A stretch of DNA of 64,000 nt from Fidelibacterota bacterium UBA6531. GTDB taxonomy: Bacteria; Fidelibacterota; Marinisomatia; Marinisomatales; TCS55. Under the pieces are notes generated by a model. It worked only from the letters and a program-made list of their open reading frames with translations, had not been told where the DNA came from and searched no databases. Shown piece after piece: positions 45,076 through 54,431 of the stretch. Location: NCBI GenBank assembly GCA_002436185.1, contig DJKX01000032.1:1-64000 (forward strand). Reading direction: 5' to 3'. A program made the translations under genes and the position numbers. Each line of letters opens with the position of its first letter. Position 1 is the stretch's first letter.

Positions 45076-47019
45076 TCAGGGACCTTCTGGCGTTCTGACT
45101 AAAAGGATATCAATTGGATCACTTGTGATAGACTGAGGAATTAACAGTGTCGCAGTAATACTGGATGTGAAATCTTCATATTGAGGAGGGTCGGTTGTTC
45201 CAACTATCCATGCACATATACCAATATCATATTCAACAACCCAAGTAACCACTCCATCTTCATCCGTCGTACCTACATTGTTACTAATGGGTGCTGCAGG
45301 CCAATAAATGTTTGCAGCCCCCGGGGCATTCAGGGCAATGGGTGCACCATTAACGGGATTGCCATAAAAGTCCTGGAGAGTACCGGTAATGCTGAGTTGG
45401 GCAGTATTAGCTCCTAAAGCAGTAAAGTCTACGTATGTAGTTGCTGCACTTAATATCAACGTCCCCGGTACGAAAGTCATGGTTGCTTCACCTTCTTCTT
45501 CATTGATACGCACAGCAACTGTATCTCCATCGGCACCAAAAGTTAAGGCTGTTACGTAACCAATATCTCCTATGGCATCAGTGGAATAAATAATGGTAGT
45601 GAAGGCAAGGCCGGAGTATGAATCACCATTTAAATTTGAATTTCCGGTATAACTGACACCTTCCACAAATGCTTCAATGAGTGTATCGGGCGGGATGGGA
45701 TTAATTGACCAATAGACATAGGTACTGTCTGCCACTGGATTATACCATAAGTCATACACCATCGCTGATGCTTCCGTCTGATAATAGCCACCACCGACAG
45801 CTTGAGTGTTCAATGGATCATATTCTGCTTCAATATTTGCAGGCGGGCCAGTCGCAATTGTTACTGGAATCGCCGTGGCCGAAATTGATACAGAGTCGTC
45901 AAAAATGAGTACAGCTGTTACCCTAATAGGGCCGGGAGCTACACCGCTATTCAACGAAACACAAGCTTCTCCATTTGCAGAATAAGCAGAATCAATAATA
46001 CCGGCGTTATTCAGGTTTGCACCTTCTGGAATATTCGGGCCAAGTGTAAAAGTTACGAGATATGGTGTCTGTACCAGTACACCATTTTCATCATATACGC
46101 GGGCACAGATATCGGTGGATTCAGATCCACCGCCGCCCACAACCATAATTTCACCCGGGTATGATGAAGGTATTTGAATATAAGCGGGTATACCGGAAGA
46201 AGTATCCCTGATGGTGATTTGCACAGAATCCATGACCAATCCAAAAACTGGGTGCTGATAGCGCGCTGATACAGTAGAAACACCAATTTCATTCGGATCA
46301 CCGGTGTCGGAAAAATCTACTTTTGCTATACCAATCGAATCCGTTAATTCACTCACAACACTTAAACGACCATTATTGCTTTCAAAATAAAGTTCAACAT
46401 TTGAAATCGGGTTACCATACTGACGAGAATTAATACGTGCAGAAAGTTCAGCTTTAGTATTCCCATCATCGAGTTTGATCGCATTTGTATTCGTGGTAAG
46501 ATTTAGTTGATAAGGCCACAATTCCACCTCACTTGTATCAAAAACTCCAAAGCGCACGGATGTTTCAAAATCGGTTCCGCCTTTCGTATATACTGCAGTT
46601 ACTTCCACACCTTCGTAGGTTGGTGTTGTACCATTATCATAGGCAGCCTCATTTTCATCGGAAAATTGAACAGCTGCTAAACCATCATTATTTGTTTTGG
46701 GTGTACGAGTATCAAACGAACCAATGTCAGAACCGGCCGCTTTCGCCGAAAAGGTGATCATTTCATCTTTTTGAGGTTGATTGAGTGAATCCAATAATTG
46801 AGCAACAATGTATGTTGTCACATATGGGCCTTTAAGATCCTCACCTACAGCTACAGCATTATCATTATTGTCAAAACCATAAGCTTGTGCAATTGCATTT
46901 ATTTTGTAAGCCCCAGACGTTGTACTGGAAGATGAATCAGCATTTGCCGGATCCCTCTCATCACAGCTGACAATCAATAATCCTGTTGCAATTAAAATTA
47001 TGTAAAATATTTTTTTCAT
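45076..47019 (-). CDS. Ig-repeat (Big_1/invasin-like) lipoprotein within the pilus operon
   Basis: From the ATG at 47019 the product is 647 residues with a lipoprotein signal (lipobox LIVSC, Cys19) and a serine-rich linker. Several Ig-like domains follow with the recurring pattern NPISNVxLYFESNNGRLS or NPVNGAPIALNAPG, then DxxGIAKVDFSDTG or DEDGVVTWVV, typical of bacterial Ig-like (Big_1) modules. It has no recognised enzymatic domain. It lies between pilQ and pilB, with 1 bp and 2 bp gaps, so co-expression with the pilus is nearly certain. It might anchor, pilot or extend the secretin, or act as an adhesin. Confidence 0.82.
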   Translation of the reverse strand: MKKIFYIILIATGLLIVSCDERDPANADSSSSTTSGAYKINAIAQAYGFDNNDNAVAVGEDLKGPYVTTYIVAQLLDSLNQPQKDEMITFSAKAAGSDIGSFDTRTPKTNNDGLAAVQFSDENEAAYDNGTTPTYEGVEVTAVYTKGGTDFETSVRFGVFDTSEVELWPYQLNLTTNTNAIKLDDGNTKAELSARINSRQYGNPISNVELYFESNNGRLSVVSELTDSIGIAKVDFSDTGDPNEIGVSTVSARYQHPVFGLVMDSVQITIRDTSSGIPAYIQIPSSYPGEIMVVGGGGSESTDICARVYDENGVLVQTPYLVTFTLGPNIPEGANLNNAGIIDSAYSANGEACVSLNSGVAPGPIRVTAVLIFDDSVSISATAIPVTIATGPPANIEAEYDPLNTQAVGGGYYQTEASAMVYDLWYNPVADSTYVYWSINPIPPDTLIEAFVEGVSYTGNSNLNGDSYSGLAFTTIIYSTDAIGDIGYVTALTFGADGDTVAVRINEEEGEATMTFVPGTLILSAATTYVDFTALGANTAQLSITGTLQDFYGNPVNGAPIALNAPGAANIYWPAAPISNNVGTTDEDGVVTWVVEYDIGICAWIVGTTDPPQYEDFTSSITATLLIPQSITSDPIDILLVRTPEGP

Positions 47020-47020
47020 A

Positions 47021-48514
47021 TTAGTTTGCATCACTTTCTCCTTTTTCAGATGTTTTAGGAGTTTCTTCTTTTACAGCATCATCATCTTCATTCTCTTCTT
47101 TTTCTTCTACAGGAAGAATTATTGAATTTTCAAGTTCGATCATTGCATCTGTTTTTGTAATTCCAACCATTCCTGCTTCTATGACAGAAGGTGTAATCTG
47201 AATAATAAGATCTGTTTTCTTTTCGATAATGTCACTGCTTGTAAAAAGTTTTTTACCCAGAAGAGGTATTTTATTTAAGTAAGGGACTTTGTATTCTGTA
47301 TCTTTGAGATCCCTGCTGATCAAACCCCCAATTATTATTGTTTCATTATCTTTAACGCGGATGGTTGTGGATGATGTTCTTTTTTTTGTACGAGGAATAT
47401 TTTTATCAGGGCCGATAAACTCAAATATCGAGGAGACTTCCGGCATAACGTGTACAGTAATATCTCCATCAATATTCACTTTGGGTAGTACGTGCAGTTT
47501 AATTCCAACTTCTTCTTTTTGGACTTGAACCTGGCCACCAACTCCTCCAGAACTCAATATATACGGTACAACATCCACCATTTCTATATACGCTTTACGA
47601 CCGTTTAATGTGACCAATTTTGAATCAGCTAGTATTTCTGCTTTATTATTTTTAATCAAGAAATCAAGCGTAACATCAAACGCTGTCATCTGTCTGCTAA
47701 ACTGGGAAGGAAAAATGTTTTGATCATTCAGTCGATTGAAAAGCATATTTTCCGGAAGTGTTTCGAATGGAAGAGCACCATAATCTTCAATAACACCTGT
47801 TCCGGCTTCATTTTGCTGTTGAGCTAAACCGGGCACTGTACTTCCTGCACCAGTAACCCCTGCTGGCGGGATACCATTTTCCGCAAAAATATTCGTATAA
47901 TGAGCTAACCTTGACCAGTCAATACCCAAGTCTTCTTCCACATCAACACCTATTTCAATCAAACGAACTTCCAACATCACTTGTGTTGCCGGCTGATCTA
48001 TCTTGCGTATTACTTCCTCTATTTCAGCAATTTTCTTTGGTGAGGCATTTACGAGAATTTTGTTACCTGAAGTATCCACTTGAATTTGATCAGTCAAATC
48101 TTGCAGAAACATTTTTACTTCAGCAGCGTCTGCGTATTTCAAATCCACAACATGAGATGTAATCCCAACTTCTTCCAGCAATTTTTTTGGTTCAGCAATC
48201 AAGAATGAATTACCTACAATCTCATAGCTTAAACCAACAGCTCTCACTACAAGGTTGATCGCTTGCTCGATAGGCACATCATCCATATGAATAGAAATTT
48301 TGTCCTGTCGATTCACACTTGGGTCAGTCACAATATTGTAACCGCTTTCCTTAGCAAGGATAGAAAGAATACTCGGTAAATGAGCATCTTCCGCATGGAC
48401 TCGTACCAAGGTCGGTTTAATTGCTTCACTGGCAGAAATTGTACTCGGACTGTCTTGAGCTAACAAACCGGTAGCAAGTAAAAATAGGATTGGTAAAATT
48501 ATTTTATTTTTCAT
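47021..48514 (-). CDS. pilQ: Type IV pilus secretin PilQ (GspD family)
   Basis: The outer-membrane channel for the pilus. The 497-residue form has a signal peptide, one STN/secretin N0-like domain (about 35-110, VRVHAEDAHLPSILSILAKESGYN, shown here as successive parts), one N1-type domain (VVDLKYADAAEVKMFL) and the secretin core with RTKKRTSSTTIRVKDNETIIIGGL, split across its length, and KKLFTSS. No AMIN domain is seen, so it is shorter than proteobacterial PilQ (about 700). I prefer the ATG at 48514 (one base after the upstream stop); a start at 48526 overlapping by 11 bp is possible. A charged tail (EEKEENEDDDAVKEE) closes it. Confidence 0.94.
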   Translation of the reverse strand: MKNKIILPILFLLATGLLAQDSPSTISASEAIKPTLVRVHAEDAHLPSILSILAKESGYNIVTDPSVNRQDKISIHMDDVPIEQAINLVVRAVGLSYEIVGNSFLIAEPKKLLEEVGITSHVVDLKYADAAEVKMFLQDLTDQIQVDTSGNKILVNASPKKIAEIEEVIRKIDQPATQVMLEVRLIEIGVDVEEDLGIDWSRLAHYTNIFAENGIPPAGVTGAGSTVPGLAQQQNEAGTGVIEDYGALPFETLPENMLFNRLNDQNIFPSQFSRQMTAFDVTLDFLIKNNKAEILADSKLVTLNGRKAYIEMVDVVPYILSSGGVGGQVQVQKEEVGIKLHVLPKVNIDGDITVHVMPEVSSIFEFIGPDKNIPRTKKRTSSTTIRVKDNETIIIGGLISRDLKDTEYKVPYLNKIPLLGKKLFTSSDIIEKKTDLIIQITPSVIEAGMVGITKTDAMIELENSIILPVEEKEENEDDDAVKEETPKTSEKGESDAN

Positions 48515-48515
48515 T

Positions 48516-49052
48516 TTAAAACTCATTCCTGGAATTATTATCCATTGTTACATTTTCTTCTTCGGCTAATCCCGCAACGGGATAGTGATATTCTGATGCT
48601 CCCTTAACAATGACAACTTCATCTACATCGATCCAAACAACTTCACCACCGGCGACTGAATCGCCAACAACGACAGTGTAGTTTTGTCCACGATATTGAA
48701 TGCCGGCATATTGGGTAGATGTACCATCAATAATATGGGTTACTCGAAGTTTGTTTGTATTTCTATAACGCAGCATTCTTCCACGAGCGTCTGTGAGATA
48801 CAATACATTCGTTAATCGAAGCGGTTCTTTTTTCAGTGTAAAATCAAAGGCATTCCGTTCTTTTAAACGATGTTCGAGAAAATCAATTACGCTCTCTAAT
48901 TCTTCATCTGCGCCAAACTGCAGATTGTCTGCCCTCTTTATTGCAGCATTCCATTTTTTATTAATAGGATATAATATAATACCAGCTGCTCCGATCGATA
49001 CCACACTCAGGAGTACTAAAATAGTCCAAATGGTTTTATTTCTATTATTCAT
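48516..49052 (-). CDS. PilP/GspC-like pilus assembly protein
   Basis: The 178-residue protein has an N-terminal membrane helix (about 9-29) and a periplasmic C-terminal domain with the beta pattern LYLTDARGRMLRYRN and IQYRGQNYTVVVGDSVAGGEVVWIDVDEVVIV, spread over residues about 85-155. That matches the homology region of PilP/GspC that touches the secretin N0 domain. It differs from classic PilP in being membrane-anchored rather than lipidated. Location between pilO and pilQ is the canonical PilP slot. Confidence 0.75.
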   Translation of the reverse strand: MNNRNKTIWTILVLLSVVSIGAAGIILYPINKKWNAAIKRADNLQFGADEELESVIDFLEHRLKERNAFDFTLKKEPLRLTNVLYLTDARGRMLRYRNTNKLRVTHIIDGTSTQYAGIQYRGQNYTVVVGDSVAGGEVVWIDVDEVVIVKGASEYHYPVAGLAEEENVTMDNNSRNEF

Positions 49053-49621
49053 TATATTGCCTTTGTTTTGGATTTAACGAGTGTCAAAGTTGCTAAACGG
49101 ATTTCTATCACCTGTTCTAACAAATCTTCTTCCGTTGCAGTTCTTTTAACTCGCTCTATACCATTTTTAACATGAAATTCCTTGATTGAAATCAACCTGG
49201 GTGACCGTTCTATTTCAGCCATAAATTTCCCCAATTTATCATATGTACACTTAATGATTAATTCATAAGGTGTAGTCAAATAATTACCCTGTTCTTCCCT
49301 GGGCCTGGGTTTCACATTCAGTAATGTGATGTCCAGGTTATTCATCGTTTCTGTAAGATTTTTCAGAAAAGGAATGGATGCATCTTCTGCTAGTAAATCC
49401 TGTTTTGACAAAGCAAGGTTTTCGCCAAAAAGAGTGTAAACCTGGTCAAGTTTATTGGCAAGAATTTGGGCACTGATTAATTGTTCATTCAATTCCCTCT
49501 GTTCCATTTCTAGCGCTTTTAATTCAAGTGGTTTTTCACCAATAAGCCAGCCTTGATTTAACCAAAAAAGAATGGTTGAGCCAAACAAAATCAAGGATAT
49601 CATGCTATTACGATTTTTCAT
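49052..49621 (-). CDS. pilO: Type IV pilus alignment protein PilO-like
   Basis: The 189-residue protein has a single N-terminal helix (about 7-25), a coiled-coil stretch (about 33-65; ELKALEMEQRELNEQL, ISAQILANKL) and a ferredoxin-like periplasmic domain (DITLLNVKPRP, YELIIKCTYDKLGKFMAEIERSPRLISI shown in parts), as in PilO. PilO forms a heterodimer with PilN that links PilM to the secretin. It overlaps pilN by 4 bp and pilP by one base. Confidence 0.88.
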   Translation of the reverse strand: MKNRNSMISLILFGSTILFWLNQGWLIGEKPLELKALEMEQRELNEQLISAQILANKLDQVYTLFGENLALSKQDLLAEDASIPFLKNLTETMNNLDITLLNVKPRPREEQGNYLTTPYELIIKCTYDKLGKFMAEIERSPRLISIKEFHVKNGIERVKRTATEEDLLEQVIEIRLATLTLVKSKTKAI

Positions 49622-50214
49622 GATACATTCCCTTTCTTATTAGCCGATACTCTTAAAGCTGCTTCTATTTCAAATTCCACCACTGACTGTTCACGGATTT
49701 TTTTCAATGATCCCTGGTTAAACTTTATCTTTGAAAAATTTTCATTCAACAGTCTGTTACCCTTTAACCTGTTTATGTAATCATGAACAATGTCAAAATC
49801 TTTTCTATCTTCATAAACAACGGCAACACCACCTATAATAATTTTATTTTTTTTATATTTCATTGATGTAATAGCCATGTCTTCCGGTGTCATTTCACCG
49901 ATGAGCTGCATATTCCTGGCCCAAAGAATTCGGTTATTTTCTAATTCAGCTAATGACATTATGTCTTCTTTGGATAAGTTTTTACCTTCTTTACGTAATG
50001 CGCTAATTTGGGTTTTCACATCTTTGATTTCAGCTTCTTTACGTTCAATCAATTTGGAATAACTTCGGCCAATCCACCACGTTTCACCGTTGACAAATAT
50101 CAACAAAAATGTAATTAAACCGAATATAAACCAGCGAGTACGTTCCTTCCATTGCTCACGGATTGTTTCCCTGCTTTCGGATTGATTTAAGTTTATGGAA
50201 ATAAATTTTTTCAT
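49618..50214 (-). CDS. pilN: Type IV pilus alignment protein PilN-like
   Basis: The 198-residue bitopic protein begins with a short cytoplasmic tail that contains an INLN motif (residues 6-10 region), the PilM-binding element of PilN. A membrane helix (about 27-46), a coiled coil (EAEIKDVKTQISALRKEG) and a periplasmic domain with MAITSMKYKKNKIIIGG follow. It lies directly after pilM with a 4-bp overlap, as in most pilMNOPQ clusters. Confidence 0.88.
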   Translation of the reverse strand: MKKFISINLNQSESRETIREQWKERTRWFIFGLITFLLIFVNGETWWIGRSYSKLIERKEAEIKDVKTQISALRKEGKNLSKEDIMSLAELENNRILWARNMQLIGEMTPEDMAITSMKYKKNKIIIGGVAVVYEDRKDFDIVHDYINRLKGNRLLNENFSKIKFNQGSLKKIREQSVVEFEIEAALRVSANKKGNVS

Positions 50215-51269
50215 GCGTCAAATCCTCCGCCACGTAGTGCTAAACCTACAGCGACCGAATATTGAGCTGGGTTTACAACAGAATTTTCATTGTAACCATC
50301 AAAGGATTTCATGGGATTAAAAACACTCACTTCCAAATTTAATTTGCCTTGAATTAATTCAGCTAATCCTTCAGTTGCTGAACCGCCGCCTGTTAAATAT
50401 AAATGTGTAAAAAAGCTCTGGTTTGTCGTTTTAGCATAATAGCGAAGTGAACGGCGAATATCTTCCACAAAATTGTCAAAGACAGTTCGTTCAGCGATAC
50501 CAATTCCACTATCTGTTTTATCTGGTTCATTTTTAGTAAAACTATTTACCCCATCTTTTAATAAATTATCCTCAGAACTGACATAATCCGTATCCATTTT
50601 ACCGGCAAGATCTTTCACAAAATCATGAATTCCGATAGGTAGATCACGAGTAAAAAACATATCTTTCCTACCCCAGACTGTCAACGCACTGGATATGGCA
50701 CCAATATCCAACAGTATGACTGCTCCGTCTTCCGGGAGATCGTTTACATATGAATACGAATTCATTACTGCAATGGGATCCACATCAATAATGCCCGGTT
50801 TAAAACCGATTTCCTTGAGTAGATCAACATGAGCATTTGATATTTTTTTTGTGCAGGCGACGAGCGCAACATCAATTTTATCCACTTCTTTAGGATTTGA
50901 ACCAAAAATTTGGTAATCGATCACCGCATCAGATCCATCCATGGGAATATGCTTTCGCGCTTCGAACGTCATGGACGAAAGTAATTCTTCTTCAGGCATA
51001 TCCATTGTTGTAATCTCTTTCACACTTACGTGAGAACCATTCAAGCTTGTAACTAAATGTTTCACCCGTTTGGGATTTATTTTCATTTCTTTCATCAATT
51101 CGCGAACGGCTATCACCAAATGGGGTTGGGAAAGTTTTTCAGGATCAAATGTCTGATTTGGTTCCGGTACCAGCCGTAATCCATGGTTCACAAGCTTATG
51201 CCCACCCTTGGTTTTATCGAGCACAACTGCTTTTACGTACTGTCTGCCTATGTCGAGGCCAAGAATCAT
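50211..51269 (-). CDS. pilM: Type IV pilus actin-like ATPase PilM
   Basis: The 352-residue cytoplasmic protein has the actin-fold motifs: ILGLDIGRQYVKAVVL (phosphate 1), DGAVILLDIGAISSALTVW (phosphate 2), split over 178-196, and LYLTGGGSATEGLAELI (adenosine). These match PilM, which binds the PilN tail and organises the alignment complex. It overlaps both pilX-like and pilN genes by 4 bp. Confidence 0.94.
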   Translation of the reverse strand: MILGLDIGRQYVKAVVLDKTKGGHKLVNHGLRLVPEPNQTFDPEKLSQPHLVIAVRELMKEMKINPKRVKHLVTSLNGSHVSVKEITTMDMPEEELLSSMTFEARKHIPMDGSDAVIDYQIFGSNPKEVDKIDVALVACTKKISNAHVDLLKEIGFKPGIIDVDPIAVMNSYSYVNDLPEDGAVILLDIGAISSALTVWGRKDMFFTRDLPIGIHDFVKDLAGKMDTDYVSSEDNLLKDGVNSFTKNEPDKTDSGIGIAERTVFDNFVEDIRRSLRYYAKTTNQSFFTHLYLTGGGSATEGLAELIQGKLNLEVSVFNPMKSFDGYNENSVVNPAQYSVAVGLALRGGGFDA

Positions 51270-53356
51270 TGTTTTGTTCCTTTATTTGAATTTATAGGGA
51301 CTTCGCCATACGCTTTCATAACCAAAGCCATAGATCCATCTTCCCTGGAAGCTGGAGGGAAATACGGCGGTATAGAAAAATCTGTAAAATTGTAATCATA
51401 ATGGTAATCTTTGTCATAACCGATTCCAGGAGAAATGTTATATGGTCCTGGTGCATTACGTTTCATATATCCTCTTTTATTTTGGGACATTGAACCCCAA
51501 AATCGAAAATATCCTCTAATATCACTATTTCCTGTATATGAGGGAAAAGAAGATGTTGGGTTTCTACGGGGACCTCGTCCGTCTGCTAAAGATGCTCCGT
51601 TATTACCAAAATTTGGCCCACTGTATGCTGCATTAGATATTGTATTCTGCCAATATTGAGCCACCACGGATCCTTCTGAAGCTAACATTGCAGCATTGAC
51701 AATTAAATCAATGCCATTACTACTATTTCGAGCTCCATTTGCTTCTGTATTTGCAAGAATAATGTTTGACCCAGAGAACAATCCAAGTCTATTGGGTGTA
51801 CCATAAATCACTTCACCTGTTAACGTATTTGAATCTGTATAGATTAGATCATCTACAATCCATATATTATTCCAGACCCTATCCCAAACAGTAAAATCAT
51901 CGCTGCGGCGGTAATATGTATCTTTATCAGTCACAATTGTATATTGGCCATCCACTGATCCTTTAACTCGGACCTGTCCATTACGGATATAAATCACTGT
52001 TTGATCGCCAGAATAGAACATGGTTGGTGACATAATGTCCGCACCACCCGGCAGCGGTTCAAAATCAAAATGATGAAAACCGCTTGTATCACACAAGCTC
52101 CAACCGTTATCCTGATGGCTGTGATAATATGCGAAGCGGTTGAATGGAATTGAATTGTCCGGTGAAGCAAAAAATGATAGGATGACTTCTTCAGCATCCA
52201 CAAAGCCATTGTCAAATGATTGAAAAATGCCGGCAACCTGAAAAATGGCACCGCTTACACTTGTACTAATTGAGATAATCTCTCCCAGCCAATTCTTATT
52301 TGAATCGGGATCAGATGCAAAAACTGAAATCGTATCACCCACTTCATATTCATCTAAAACATTCGTTATATCGTTACCATCCATATCTTCATTATCAATA
52401 AAAAGGGAGTCGGTCCAGTAAAATCCTGAAGTCGTATCCCACGGTGCATCAAAAGCAATCCGCCGATCCGTCAATAAATTAGGTGATGTATCTAAATCCC
52501 AACGGAAGGTGGTGGGCGGCGGTCCTTCGACGCCGATAGGTGGGATTTGATAAGACCACTGGGATAACATAAATCCATTATCAACAAATTCAATTTCAGT
52601 CATAATGAGCGTATCTTTACCGGAACTTCTAAAAAGTAAATCATCGGCTGTAAAAACATATGTCGCATTTTCAATAGCTCGCTGTCGTGCATTATCAGGA
52701 GGAAAACCAATTCTTTCAGCTTCATCATTCGCAGATATCCAGCTATCAGAATCACAATTACCATACGCTATACCCTGGACAGCAGATACCTGGGCATTTG
52801 TAAAATCCGGGCAGCCCCAGTTGCTCATCTGCATTTGTCCGTTTGTATGTACTTTCCCTTCTAATATATCACTTCCACCGAATGAGACATAACTACCTAA
52901 ACCAGGTCCGCCACCGGGCTCTTCTGATTCTGTAAAATACATGAAATGAGCAAAGCTTTCCGGAATCATTTGCAGATTTGCTTCCCGTGTGATACTAACC
53001 GGTTTACCCAGTGTATTTTTGAATGTGCTTGTACCTTTTCCGCGAGCCATAAATATATTCTGACCCATATTATCTGTAAATGTTGAGCAATAAACATCAC
53101 TGTAAGTACCCATATTGCTAAATAGAACACCCTCATTAATTACTTGAACGGGATCGGTAATTTTTGGCAGAACCGGTAATGCTTCTACATTAATTCCCGT
53201 TTCTGCAAGAAAAAGTGCTTTTGATTCTTCAAAACGGTATTTCTGCATAACGGCTGCAGACATAGCATATTTCAAATAACTGACTGTTAACAATAAACTT
53301 ACAAATATAAAAATGACTGCTGTAAGTGTAACCGTACCTCGAGAGGAATGCTTCAA
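51266..53356 (-). CDS. PilX-like large minor pilin (DUF4900-type)
   Basis: The 696-residue protein opens with a PilX-type N-terminus: a short basic tail, one hydrophobic helix (TLTAVIFIFVSLLLTVSYL) and a FLAETG segment. The prepilin glutamate +5 is replaced by threonine (GTVTLT). The long body has the DUF4900-like blocks GKVHTNGQMQMSNWG, NGIDLIVNAAMLASEG and the closing KRGYMKRN, YDKDYHYDYNF and IPPYFPPA. Such proteins cap or prime pili (PilX/PilK-like). It sits between pilW and pilM with 4-bp overlaps. Whether the prepilin peptidase processes it is uncertain. Confidence 0.8.
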   Translation of the reverse strand: MKHSSRGTVTLTAVIFIFVSLLLTVSYLKYAMSAAVMQKYRFEESKALFLAETGINVEALPVLPKITDPVQVINEGVLFSNMGTYSDVYCSTFTDNMGQNIFMARGKGTSTFKNTLGKPVSITREANLQMIPESFAHFMYFTESEEPGGGPGLGSYVSFGGSDILEGKVHTNGQMQMSNWGCPDFTNAQVSAVQGIAYGNCDSDSWISANDEAERIGFPPDNARQRAIENATYVFTADDLLFRSSGKDTLIMTEIEFVDNGFMLSQWSYQIPPIGVEGPPPTTFRWDLDTSPNLLTDRRIAFDAPWDTTSGFYWTDSLFIDNEDMDGNDITNVLDEYEVGDTISVFASDPDSNKNWLGEIISISTSVSGAIFQVAGIFQSFDNGFVDAEEVILSFFASPDNSIPFNRFAYYHSHQDNGWSLCDTSGFHHFDFEPLPGGADIMSPTMFYSGDQTVIYIRNGQVRVKGSVDGQYTIVTDKDTYYRRSDDFTVWDRVWNNIWIVDDLIYTDSNTLTGEVIYGTPNRLGLFSGSNIILANTEANGARNSSNGIDLIVNAAMLASEGSVVAQYWQNTISNAAYSGPNFGNNGASLADGRGPRRNPTSSFPSYTGNSDIRGYFRFWGSMSQNKRGYMKRNAPGPYNISPGIGYDKDYHYDYNFTDFSIPPYFPPASREDGSMALVMKAYGEVPINSNKGTKQ

Positions 53357-53982
53357 AATGAGGGCCTCATGGAACCGACTGAAGATGCTAAACTGATATA
53401 TTTATTGGGCATAAATATTTTACGTCGAAAACGAAGTGTTTCAACCTTCTTTCCTCCGGGCGCATTGACAGTTTCCACCTCCAAGTCCATTGTCAATGTA
53501 ATAGTAGATTCGGCAAATCGCTGCAATCTTGAACTCACAACGCTTGTTTCTTCTTTATAAAAATTCTTCAATGAAATATTTCGCTGATTATTGTTACGAA
53601 ATATTCCTTTTTTCGGAAGTACAAGAGTTCCCTTCAATGGAATTTTATAGTTAAAAAGAATACCGTCAATGGCATTTGCAGTAATTGATGTATTGGTTGG
53701 GTTACCAAAATCATCGTATTTGGTAAGATCTATTCTTAAAAAATTATATGTGTGATCAAAGTTGATAAATCTAGATAAGCTGATTTCTTTCATGATTTCA
53801 CGCATAACATTATTGCCGTATTGACGAACTTCATTCAGCACAGTGTCATCCTGGTAATGGAATAAAATTGTCCGCATGCTTAATCCTAATCCAAGAATTA
53901 ATATTCCTGAAACAACGATTGTTGTAACCATTTCAATGATCATCAATCCTGGTTGCCATTTCGATATGTTTAAGCGTTTCAT
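53353..53982 (-). CDS. PilW-like minor prepilin
   Basis: The 209-residue product has a type III-like prepilin leader: GLMIIEMVTTIVVSGILILG, with Gly12 as cleavage site and Glu at +5. The +1 residue is leucine instead of phenylalanine. The rest is a globular beta-rich domain (VLNEVRQYGNNVMREIMKEI helix, then strands). Location within the minor-pilin series supports a PilW/GspJ-like priming role. It overlaps pilV and the PilX-like gene by 4 bp. Confidence 0.8.
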   Translation of the reverse strand: MKRLNISKWQPGLMIIEMVTTIVVSGILILGLGLSMRTILFHYQDDTVLNEVRQYGNNVMREIMKEISLSRFINFDHTYNFLRIDLTKYDDFGNPTNTSITANAIDGILFNYKIPLKGTLVLPKKGIFRNNNQRNISLKNFYKEETSVVSSRLQRFAESTITLTMDLEVETVNAPGGKKVETLRFRRKIFMPNKYISLASSVGSMRPSF

Positions 53983-54431
53983 TGTGGAAACTCCAGCATG
54001 ACCATTTCAATATCAGCTCGCTTGACAACTTTTGTTCTGGGTGTGGAAAAATCCTCCCACTCAATCCATGCGTGGAGTAGATAACGATCTATATAACTTA
54101 TAGAATCAGTAAAAACTGGCGTAATATTTTCATAAAATATTTTAGCAGGAATTTTGACATCATTTTGTTCATCGCCAAAAAGGTACACAGTCTCTCCCAT
54201 GAAGTCTCCTGATTTTTCAGATAGAGTCATATTTCCATCCGCAATGCGGCCTTTCATGTGTTCAACATAACCGATGAGCTCATCCACGGCTCTTTCTTTA
54301 ATAGCTATCGAACGCAAGACACCACGAGCATGGGTAGCACTTAACACCATTCCATACGCTGCTACGCTGATAATCACTACACCGATCATGACTTCAATAA
54401 AGGAAAATCCGGATTGGAAACGGTGTTTCAT
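53979..54431 (-). CDS. PilV-like minor prepilin
   Basis: The 150-residue product has a canonical leader GFSFIEVMIGVVIISVAAYG, with Gly8, Phe +1 and Glu +5, then a globular domain (AVDELIGYVEHMKG is outside; the protein continues ERAVDELIGYVEHMKGRI, AWIEWEDF). This is a type IV minor pilin of the PilV/GspI group. It shares one base with the pilT stop and overlaps the pilW-like gene by 4 bp. Confidence 0.85.
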   Translation of the reverse strand: MKHRFQSGFSFIEVMIGVVIISVAAYGMVLSATHARGVLRSIAIKERAVDELIGYVEHMKGRIADGNMTLSEKSGDFMGETVYLFGDEQNDVKIPAKIFYENITPVFTDSISYIDRYLLHAWIEWEDFSTPRTKVVKRADIEMVMLEFPQ

